From Cupriavidus necator (GTDB taxonomy: Bacteria > Pseudomonadota > Gammaproteobacteria > Burkholderiales > Burkholderiaceae), in contig NZ_SROX01000004.1 in the NCBI RefSeq assembly GCF_013141915.1, positions 124,001 through 188,000 of the forward strand: a DNA stretch of 64,000 bases, written 5' to 3'. The notes under the pieces are model-generated. The model was not told the DNA's origin. It saw nothing but the letters and a program-made list of their open reading frames with translations, and did no database searches. Of this stretch, positions 57,064-64,000 are shown piece by piece; the first letter of the stretch is position 1; each line of letters opens with the position of its first letter. A program made the position numbers and the translations under genes.

Positions 57064-58323
57064 ATGCCCTCAACATCTCCGCTGAAATGGCGCGTGCTGA
57101 TCGGCTGCTTTCTCAGCTACATGTTCGATGCCGTGGACATCATCATCCTGGCCATTGCCATGCCGGCGATCACGGCATCGCTGCATATCACGCAGGCGCA
57201 GGCCGGCCTGCTGGTGACCGCCACACTGCTCGGCATTGGCCTGAGCAGCCTTGTCATGGGCCGGCTTGCCGACACCATGGGCCGGCGCACGGCGCTGCTG
57301 CTTTCGCTGGTGACCTTCGGTACGTTGACGATGGCGATCGCCGCAGCCACCGACTGGCGCCAGATCCTGCTCCTGCGCTTCCTGTCCGGCCTTGGCCTGG
57401 GCGGGGTATGGAGCGCGGCGGCAGCCCATGTCAATGAAACGTGGCCCGCGCACCAACGCGGGCGGGCCACCGCCTTCGTGCTGAGCTCCTTTTCGGCAGG
57501 CGCTGCCGTGGCCGCGCTGGCGGCAGCATGGCTGCTGCCGACGCATGGCTGGCGCGCATTGTTCCTGATCTGCGGCGCCGCCGTGGTCATTGCCATCGCC
57601 TATGTCTGGCTGCGCGTGCCGGAATCGGAAGTGTGGCGCCAGCAGCGATACGGCGCGCCCAATCTCGGGGCAAGCGCGGGCAGCGCAAGCCTTGGCGAGC
57701 TGTTCGTCCCTGGCATGCTGCGCATTACGCTGCTCGGCACGGCGACCTCGGCGCTGGCACTGTCCGCGTATTGGGGGGCATCGACGTGGCTGCCGACTTT
57801 CCTGGTCAAGGAACGGGGCCTGGATGTCGCCACCATGGCGAGGTTCGTGGCGGTGCTGAATGTGGGCATGTTTCTGGGTTACAACGTATTCGGCGTGCTG
57901 GCGGACCGCATCGGCAAGCAACGTGCGGTGATTGCCTCGCTGGTCGGTTCCGGGCTGACGCTACCGGTCTATACCCTCGTCACGGACCATGCCACGCTGC
58001 TGGTGCTGGGGCCGCTGTTCGCCTTCTTCATGGCCTTTGCCGGGCTGGTGGGCGCTTATTTCGCTGAACTGTTCCCCACGCGCATTCGCGCCACCGGCGC
58101 CGGATTCTGCTTCAACGTCGGCCGCGGCATCTCCGCGTTCGCTCCGCTGGCGCTGGGCTCGGCGGCAGGTGCGTTCGGCTTTGCCCCCGGCATCGCGCTG
58201 TGCGGCGCCTTGTTCGTGCTGTCCGCCGCCGTGGTGGCGTTGCTGCCGCGCGCCGCCGGGCAGGACGCTGACGCGTACGCTGCCGGAGCGCCGGCAGCCG
58301 CACCATCGCTGGATGCCCGCTGA
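57064..58323 (+). CDS. MFS transporter, aromatic acid/proton symporter type
   Basis: Twelve-helix major facilitator of 419 residues. The MFS loop [14 protein letters not shown] near residue 70, [20 protein letters not shown] near 110 and the mid-loop [14 protein letters not shown] are typical. The pattern is closest to the AAHS branch that imports benzoate-like acids. The ATG at 57064 follows AAAAAGGAGACGCATC. It opens an operon with a metal-dependent cyclase-family hydrolase, fumarylacetoacetase and a CocE-type hydrolase, and probably imports their aromatic or ring-opened substrate. Confidence 0.9.
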   Translation: MPSTSPLKWRVLIGCFLSYMFDAVDIIILAIAMPAITASLHITQAQAGLLVTATLLGIGLSSLVMGRLADTMGRRTALLLSLVTFGTLTMAIAAATDWRQILLLRFLSGLGLGGVWSAAAAHVNETWPAHQRGRATAFVLSSFSAGAAVAALAAAWLLPTHGWRALFLICGAAVVIAIAYVWLRVPESEVWRQQRYGAPNLGASAGSASLGELFVPGMLRITLLGTATSALALSAYWGASTWLPTFLVKERGLDVATMARFVAVLNVGMFLGYNVFGVLADRIGKQRAVIASLVGSGLTLPVYTLVTDHATLLVLGPLFAFFMAFAGLVGAYFAELFPTRIRATGAGFCFNVGRGISAFAPLALGSAAGAFGFAPGIALCGALFVLSAAVVALLPRAAGQDADAYAAGAPAAAPSLDAR

Positions 58324-58364
58324 CGACGCGCCACTTCCCCTCTCCCCAAAAAGGACCTGCCACC

Positions 58365-59168
58365 ATGACTTGCCGCTTCGTCGATCTCTCGATTTACCTG
58401 GAAAACGATGTCGTTTCCGATCCGCCGGGCTATGGTCCAAGGATCGAATACCTGTCGCATCGCTCCACCGCAGAACAGGTCACGAGCTTCTTTCCGGGAC
58501 TGCAGCCATCCGACCTGCCGGACAGCGAAGGCTGGGCAATCGAGCACGTTCGGCTCAACACGCACAATGGAACGCACCTGGACGCGCCCTATCATTTCCA
58601 CAGCACCATGAACGAAGCACTGGGACAACGCGAGCGCGCCATCACCATCGACGAGGTACCGCTGGAGTGGTGCTTCCAGCCCGGCGTGAAGCTCGACTTC
58701 ACCGGCCTGGACGACGGTTACGTGGTCACGGCCGCCGACGTCGAGGCCGAACTCGCCCGTATCGGCCATGATCTCAAGCCGCTGGAGATCGTCGTGGTCA
58801 ATACACGCGCGGGCATGCGCTATGGCCAGCCCGACTTCGTCTCGTCTGGCTGCGGCATGGGGCTGGACGCGACCATGTACCTGCTCGAGCGCGGTATACG
58901 CCTGACCGGCACCGATGCCTGGAGTTGGGATGCGCCGTTTGTGCATACGGCGACGAAGTATGCGCGGACGCACGATGCCTCGCTGATCTGGGAGGGCCAC
59001 AAAGCGGGCCGCCGCATCGGTTATTGCCACCTGGAGAAGCTGCATAACCTTGAGTCGCTGCCGCCGCATGGGTTTTATATCTCTTGTTTCCCGCACAAGA
59101 TTCGCGGCGCATCGGCCGGCTGGACGCGCGCCGTCGCGATCTTCGACGAAGCCCTCAACGCCGCATGA
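58365..59168 (+). CDS. Cyclase-family metal-dependent hydrolase (KynB-like)
   Basis: Zn/Mn-dependent hydrolase of 267 residues. The family motif [11 protein letters not shown] (residues 67-77) supplies the metal ligands His, His, Asp and His. [10 protein letters not shown] near the N-terminus and [10 protein letters not shown] later are typical of this family, which includes kynurenine formamidase and isatin hydrolases. Its stop overlaps the start of the fumarylacetoacetase gene. The likely step is hydrolysis of a cyclic amide or lactone before the fumarylacetoacetase acts. Substrate not determined. Confidence 0.88.
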   Translation: MTCRFVDLSIYLENDVVSDPPGYGPRIEYLSHRSTAEQVTSFFPGLQPSDLPDSEGWAIEHVRLNTHNGTHLDAPYHFHSTMNEALGQRERAITIDEVPLEWCFQPGVKLDFTGLDDGYVVTAADVEAELARIGHDLKPLEIVVVNTRAGMRYGQPDFVSSGCGMGLDATMYLLERGIRLTGTDAWSWDAPFVHTATKYARTHDASLIWEGHKAGRRIGYCHLEKLHNLESLPPHGFYISCFPHKIRGASAGWTRAVAIFDEALNAA

Positions 59169-60484
59169 ACATCGCCATGGAACTGGACCACACGCATGAT
59201 GCCTCGCGCCGCAGCTGGCTGGACTCGGCCAACGTGGCCGGCGGCGATTTTCCGTTGCAGAACCTGCCGCTCAGTGTCTTCCGCCGCAAAGGCAGCGCGC
59301 AGGGGTGGCGCGGCGGCGTCGCCATTGGCGACCAGATTGTCGACCTCGGCGTGCTCCAATCGCTGGCAGGCCTGCAGGACGACACCGCCGAAGCGGTGCG
59401 CGCGGCGGCGGCGCCAACGCTCAATGGCCTGCTTGAACTGGGGCCCGGGGCCTGGCGAGGGTTGCGACACGGACTCTTCGCGCTGTTGCAGGCCGGCAGC
59501 CCGCATGAGCGGACGGTTCGCGAAGCGCTGGTGCCGCAGGCGGATGCCGAGCACACCGTTCCCGTTCGGATCGGCGACTATACGGATTTCTATACCTCGC
59601 TGGACCACGCCGTTAACTGCTGTCGCCAGTTCGGACTGGAGGTGAATCCCAATTTCGACTGGCTGCCGATCGCCTATCACGGCCGCGTATCGTCGATCGG
59701 CGTCAGCGGCCAGCAGGTCTGTCGGCCGATGGGGCAATACCGCCCTGATCCGGACAGCGCACCGGTTTACGGCCCGTGCCGGCGGCTCGACTACGAACTG
59801 GAAGTCGGCGCGGTAATCGGCATCGGCAATCCGCGCGGTACGCGGATACCGCTGGCGCAGGCACAGCGGCACATCTTCGGCCTGTGCCTGCTCAATGACT
59901 GGTCCGCACGCGACATCCAGACGTGGGAGATGCAGCCGCTCGGCCCCTTCCTCGCCAAGAACTTTGCCACCACGCTGTCGCCATGGATCGTTACCCTCGA
60001 GGCCCTGCTGCCTTACCGCACCGGCTGGACGCGCGCCGCCGGCCGGCCGCAGCCGCTTGACTACCTGAGTGCGGCGGAGAACACCGACGCTGGCGCGTTC
60101 GACATCCAGCTCGAAGTGTCGATCCAGAGCGCGCGCCAACGCGCGCATGGCCAGCCGCCGCACGCGCTGACGCGCACGAGCTTCCGCCACCAGTACTGGA
60201 CGCTTGGCCAGATGATTGCCCACCACACCGTGGGAGGCTGCAACCTGCTGCCCGGCGACCTGCTCGGCAGCGGCACGGTTTCTGGCCCCGCGCCCGACGA
60301 GGCCGGCGCACTGATCGAACTGACCGTTTCCGGGTCGCAGCCGGTGGCTATCGGCGACGGCGAGCAACGCGGCTTCCTCGAGGACGGCGACACCGTGCTG
60401 TTGCGCGGCTGGTGTGAGCGGCAGGGGCGCGCCCGCATCGGCTTCGGGACCAACCACGCCACCGTGCTGGCGGCACGCCCTTGA
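59165..60484 (+). CDS. fahA: Fumarylacetoacetase
   Basis: Hydrolyses 4-fumarylacetoacetate to fumarate and acetoacetate, the last step of the homogentisate pathway. The 439-residue, two-domain protein has [44 protein letters not shown], and [20 protein letters not shown], the acids coordinating the metal. Length and the N-terminal SH3-like domain separate it from small FAH-family proteins such as that at 22662. ATG 59165 overlaps the preceding stop. Homogentisate dioxygenase and maleylacetoacetate isomerase are not adjacent, so the supply of its substrate may come from elsewhere. Confidence 0.9.
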   Translation: MNIAMELDHTHDASRRSWLDSANVAGGDFPLQNLPLSVFRRKGSAQGWRGGVAIGDQIVDLGVLQSLAGLQDDTAEAVRAAAAPTLNGLLELGPGAWRGLRHGLFALLQAGSPHERTVREALVPQADAEHTVPVRIGDYTDFYTSLDHAVNCCRQFGLEVNPNFDWLPIAYHGRVSSIGVSGQQVCRPMGQYRPDPDSAPVYGPCRRLDYELEVGAVIGIGNPRGTRIPLAQAQRHIFGLCLLNDWSARDIQTWEMQPLGPFLAKNFATTLSPWIVTLEALLPYRTGWTRAAGRPQPLDYLSAAENTDAGAFDIQLEVSIQSARQRAHGQPPHALTRTSFRHQYWTLGQMIAHHTVGGCNLLPGDLLGSGTVSGPAPDEAGALIELTVSGSQPVAIGDGEQRGFLEDGDTVLLRGWCERQGRARIGFGTNHATVLAARP

Positions 60485-60518
60485 TCCGGCCCTTGCACTG
60501 ACAAAACTGGAGACAGAC

Positions 60519-62228
60519 ATGCAGATTGATTGGGACGTGGAAATTCCCATGGACGACGGGCTGGTGGTTCGCGCCGACATATTCCGCCCGCAGGCACAGG
60601 GGCGCTACCCGGTGCTGATGTCGTATGGCCCCTATGCCAAGGGGCTTCCCTTCCAGGTGGGGTTTCCCGCGCAGTGGCAGGCGCTGACCGCGAAGCACCC
60701 GGAAATCCTGCACGGCAGCAGCGGCAAGTATGCCAATTGGGAGACCGCCGATCCCGAGCGCTGGGTGCCGCTGGGCTATATCTGCATCCGCGTGGATTCG
60801 CGCGGCGCCGGCCGATCGCCCGGCGTTATCGATCCCTTCTCCGCGCGCGAGGCGCAGGACTTCCACGACTGCATCGAATGGGCAGCCAGGCAGCCATGGA
60901 GCAACGGCAAGATCGGCCTGGCCGGCGTCTCTTACTACGCCGCTTCCCAATGGATCGTGGCGGGCAAGCGTCCGCCACACCTGGCCGCCATCTGCCCGTT
61001 CGAAGGCTTCACCGATTTCTACCGCGATGCCTGCCGGCACGGCGGCATGCTATGCACCTTCCTGACCGAATGGTACCCGCGGCAGGTCACCAGCGTGCAG
61101 CATGGCCTGGGAAGCCGTGGGCATGTGAACCCGAACAATGATGTACCGGTCTCGGGTCCCGATGAACTGAGCGATGAAGCACTGATGGCGAACCGCGTCG
61201 ACATCGATGCGCTGCAGGTCGGTGCGGAACTCATTACCGCGGAATACTTCGACGGCCGGCGCGCGAACTTGCCGGCGATCGAGGTGCCAGTGCTCTCATG
61301 CGGAAACTGGGGTGGCCAGGGCCTGCACCTGCGCGGAAACATCGAAGGCTATCTGCGCGCGGGGTCAAAGCAAAAGTGGCTCGAGATGCATGGACTGGAA
61401 CACTGGACCGAGTTCTACACGGACTACGGTGTCGCGCTCCAGCGCCGCTTCTTCGACCACTTCCTCAAGGGCGAGGACAACGGATGGGACCGCGAACCGC
61501 CGATCCGGCTGCAGGTCCGCCACATCGACGGCTTCGTCGAGCGCGCGGAGTACGAATGGCCGCTTGCCAGGACCTCATGGACGCGGATGTACCTGAATGC
61601 GGATGTTCTGGCCTTGCATGTGGAACCACCGCCGACCGCGTCGCTGCATGCCTTCGATGGCCTCAAAGGGAAGGTCAGCTTCAGTACCTTGCCTTTCGCA
61701 CACGATACCGAGGTGACCGGCCCGCTGGCCGCCACACTCTATATATCCACGACCGCCAGGGACGCCGATCTTTTCGTGACCGTGCGAGCGTTCGCACCAG
61801 ACGGCAAGGAACATCTGGTCCTGGGTGCGGTCGAGCCCCACGCTCCGATTGCACAAGGCTGGCTGAGAGCATCCCATCGCAAGCTCGACCCGCTGGCCTC
61901 AAAGCCATACCAGCCCGTGCACACGCATGACGAGCTGCAGCCGCTTGAACCCGGCGAAGTGTACGAGGTCCAGGTCGAAATCTGGCCAACCTGCTTGGTC
62001 TTTCCGCAAGGGTACCGGCTTGTCCTTACCGTAGGCAGTTCGGATTTCCAGCATGACCTGCCAGGGCCATATCCGCAGCTATATGGCAAGGACGTGCGCG
62101 GCTCCTCGGTGCTGTTGCACGACCATCCGGTCGATCGCAGCGCGTCACGCTTCGGTGGCGTGACGTCCCTTCATTGCGGCGGCAAGTTTGCATCGCACAT
62201 CCTGCTGCCCGTCATTCCGGCGGACTGA
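60519..62228 (+). CDS. CocE/NonD-family hydrolase (X-Pro dipeptidyl-peptidase-like)
   Basis: Alpha/beta-hydrolase of 569 residues. The N-terminal half has the nucleophile motif GVSYYA (Ser138), RVDSRGAGRSPG, and a His in LEMHGLEHWTEF; the C-terminal jelly-roll domain (about 380-565) ends GGVTSLHCGGKFASHILLPV. This fits the CocE group, which cleaves esters or acyl amino bonds. ACTGGAGACAGAC precedes the ATG. It follows fahA and shares the operon. It may release the aromatic acid from an ester or conjugate, though its natural substrate cannot be inferred. Confidence 0.88.
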   Translation: MQIDWDVEIPMDDGLVVRADIFRPQAQGRYPVLMSYGPYAKGLPFQVGFPAQWQALTAKHPEILHGSSGKYANWETADPERWVPLGYICIRVDSRGAGRSPGVIDPFSAREAQDFHDCIEWAARQPWSNGKIGLAGVSYYAASQWIVAGKRPPHLAAICPFEGFTDFYRDACRHGGMLCTFLTEWYPRQVTSVQHGLGSRGHVNPNNDVPVSGPDELSDEALMANRVDIDALQVGAELITAEYFDGRRANLPAIEVPVLSCGNWGGQGLHLRGNIEGYLRAGSKQKWLEMHGLEHWTEFYTDYGVALQRRFFDHFLKGEDNGWDREPPIRLQVRHIDGFVERAEYEWPLARTSWTRMYLNADVLALHVEPPPTASLHAFDGLKGKVSFSTLPFAHDTEVTGPLAATLYISTTARDADLFVTVRAFAPDGKEHLVLGAVEPHAPIAQGWLRASHRKLDPLASKPYQPVHTHDELQPLEPGEVYEVQVEIWPTCLVFPQGYRLVLTVGSSDFQHDLPGPYPQLYGKDVRGSSVLLHDHPVDRSASRFGGVTSLHCGGKFASHILLPVIPAD

Positions 62229-62416
62229 ACCGGCATCAAGAGTTTGCGGTCACAGCGTCAAGGCGGCCGCGGATGGTCGCCGAGGCCTTCGGGAATGGTG
62301 GCAGGATCCATACCGTGCCGGCGAGCGGCCTCGTTGCAAAAGATCATGCTGGGAACGAAGGATTTGGCGGTGAACTATGGGACGAAATTCTGTACAGCCC
62401 ATCCTAGAATCCTTGC

Positions 62417-64000
62417 ATGAACACACCGACCTCACCGCACCTCCTTGGACTGGTCGCTGCGCAGCAGCCCGACCCGGACCCCCTTGAAACCTCAGAATGG
62501 CGCGATGCCTTTGTCGGCCTGGTCCAGGCCTGCGGCGCGGAGCGCGCGCGCTTCATGCTGGACCGGCTATGTGAGCTTGCGCGAGCGCAACGGATCGGAT
62601 GGCGGCCGGAACTGTCGACCCCGTACCTGAACACGATTCCCGTGGCGGAACAGCCTCCCTTCCCCGGAGATCTGGCAATTGAAGAACGCCTCGCTTCCAT
62701 CATGCGGTGGAATGCGCTCGCGATGGTGGTCCGTGCCAACCAGGCCTATGGCGAACTGGGCGGGCATATTGCCAGCTATGCCAGCGCGGCGGATCTTTTC
62801 GAGGCCGGCTTTAATCACTTTTTCCGCGCGGACGACCTGGTTTTCTTCCAGCCCCATAGCGCACCGGGTGTTTATGCGCGTGCATATCTCGAGGATCGCC
62901 TGTCGGAGCGCGACCTGGCGCACTATCGCCAGGAGATTACCGCTCCGCAACAGGGCGCCCGCGGCCTTTCCAGTTATCCGCACCCCTGGCTGATGCCGGA
63001 CTTCTGGCAGTTTCCGACGGGCTCGATGGGCATTGGTCCCATCAGTTCGATCTATCACGCCCGCTTCATGCGATACCTCGACCACCGCGACCTGCTTGAG
63101 TGCGGCGGCCGGAAGGTGTGGGGCGTCTTTGGCGACGGCGAGATGGACGAGCCGGAATCCATGAGCGCCCTGACCCTGGCGGCACGTGAAAGCCTCGATA
63201 ACCTCGTCTGGGTAGTCAACTGCAACTTGCAGCGGCTGGACGGCCCGGTGCGCGGCAACGGCCGGATTATCGACGAGCTTGAGAAGCTGTTCGCTGGCGC
63301 CGGCTGGAACGTCATCAAGCTGGTCTGGGGCAGCGACTGGGACGGCCTCTTTGCCCGGGATGCCGGCGGGGCATTGGCGCGCACGCTGGGGCAGACGGTC
63401 GACGGGCAAATGCAGACCTTTGCCGCCAAGGATGGCCGCTACAACCGTGAACACTTCTTCGGCCAAAACCCCGAACTCGCGCTGCTGGCCCAGGGCATGA
63501 CGGATGAACAGATCGACCGCCTCAAGCGGGGTGGCCATGACCTGATCAAGATCCACGCGGCCTACGCGCATGCGGCCGAGCACCGGGGCCAGCCCACCGT
63601 GATCCTCGCACATACCAAGAAGGGTTATGGCATGGGATCGGCAGGCCAGGGCAAAATGACCACCCATTCGCAAAAAAAGCTGGATGACGCCCAGTTGCTC
63701 GAGTTCCGCAATCGCTTCAACCTGCCTCTCACCGATGCGCAGGCGACTTCCCTGCAGTTCCTGAAGCCGGCCGAAGACAGCGAAGAGATGCGCTACCTGC
63801 GTGCGCGCCGCGAGGCCCTGGGCGGGCCACTGCCGAAGCGCAATGTGGAATGCGCGGTCGTCGGCAAGCCCGAATTGGCCTCCTACGGCAACTTCGCCAT
63901 CGCCGCCGATGGCAAGGTGATGAGCACCACGATGGCATTCGTCCGGCTGTTGGGCAGCCTGCTGAAGGACAAGGAACTCGGGCCGAGGATTGTGCCGATT
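62417..64000 (+). CDS. aceE: Second homodimeric AceE-type pyruvate dehydrogenase E1 (partial, cut by window end)
   Basis: The N-terminal 528 codons of a second AceE-type E1 run to the window end. The ThDP motif GDGEMDEPES starts at residue 239, followed by NCNLQRLDGPVRGNG. SSYPHPWLMPDFWQFPT is shared with the copy at 40585, but the N-terminus and the loop around GAPQQGARGLSS-type residues differ, so the paralogue is not recent. The CocE gene ends 188 bases upstream. Position beside the CocE/fahA operon is suggestive only. Promoter-like AT-rich sequence precedes the ATG, but no strong ribosome binding site is visible. Confidence 0.88.
   Translation, partial: MNTPTSPHLLGLVAAQQPDPDPLETSEWRDAFVGLVQACGAERARFMLDRLCELARAQRIGWRPELSTPYLNTIPVAEQPPFPGDLAIEERLASIMRWNALAMVVRANQAYGELGGHIASYASAADLFEAGFNHFFRADDLVFFQPHSAPGVYARAYLEDRLSERDLAHYRQEITAPQQGARGLSSYPHPWLMPDFWQFPTGSMGIGPISSIYHARFMRYLDHRDLLECGGRKVWGVFGDGEMDEPESMSALTLAARESLDNLVWVVNCNLQRLDGPVRGNGRIIDELEKLFAGAGWNVIKLVWGSDWDGLFARDAGGALARTLGQTVDGQMQTFAAKDGRYNREHFFGQNPELALLAQGMTDEQIDRLKRGGHDLIKIHAAYAHAAEHRGQPTVILAHTKKGYGMGSAGQGKMTTHSQKKLDDAQLLEFRNRFNLPLTDAQATSLQFLKPAEDSEEMRYLRARREALGGPLPKRNVECAVVGKPELASYGNFAIAADGKVMSTTMAFVRLLGSLLKDKELGPRIVPI

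Overview
The window is GC-rich, gene-dense bacterial chromosomal DNA. It looks like a Burkholderiaceae member, most likely Cupriavidus or a close Ralstonia relative. This is inference from gene content: three orphan Bug-type periplasmic receptors, homodimeric AceE proteins, LysR and IclR regulators beside catabolic operons, CaiB and MaoC acyl-CoA enzymes, and a bacterial Ku. No search was possible, so the genus is unconfirmed.

Layout. Positions 1-9.8 kb carry core genes: the end of a TRAP transporter operon, a DadA-like dehydrogenase, the NAD(P)HX repair enzyme nnr, pgi, a divergent ybbA-like/tesA-like pair, ppiD and tRNA-Asp, with two clear hairpin-T terminators. From 9.9 kb the region is accessory and catabolic. 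It holds a PLP decarboxylase (10.0-11.7), an alcohol/aldol cluster (Bug, SDR, HisD-like, HpcH aldolase, divergent LysR; 11.75-16.8) and an aromatic meta-cleavage operon (FAH-family hydrolase, phenol-type monooxygenase, extradiol dioxygenase, outer-membrane MetA-type protein) with a GntR regulator (18.0-23.5). A four-part FUSC/NodT/DUF1656/HlyD efflux system follows (24.3-29.1).

Positions 29.2-33.4 hold Bug, LeuD, LeuC and LysR. Positions 33.5-37.7 hold IclR, an intradiol dioxygenase, an acyl-CoA ligase and a citryl-CoA-lyase-like protein. Then come a YcaC-like hydrolase, an ABM monooxygenase, a TetR and a small secreted repeat protein (38.0-40.4), and a solo AceE with LysR (40.6-44.3). A long CoA-dependent acid degradation operon (44.6-52.9) is divergent from an IclR. 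It contains a thiolase-fold protein that lacks the usual nucleophilic cysteine and is paired with a DUF35 protein, which suggests a retro-aldol step. A decayed beta-propeller-like remnant precedes a Ku gene fused by overlap to an HTH-TPR gene (53.9-56.1). A TetR with two perfect palindromic operators faces an MFS/cyclase/fumarylacetoacetase/CocE-hydrolase operon (56.2-62.2). The window ends inside a second AceE.

Working together: most accessory blocks pair uptake (Bug or MFS), activation or ring attack, cleavage to central metabolites, and a local regulator. This suggests a soil or rhizosphere generalist using aromatic and organic acids. Several operator candidates recur between blocks and may link them.
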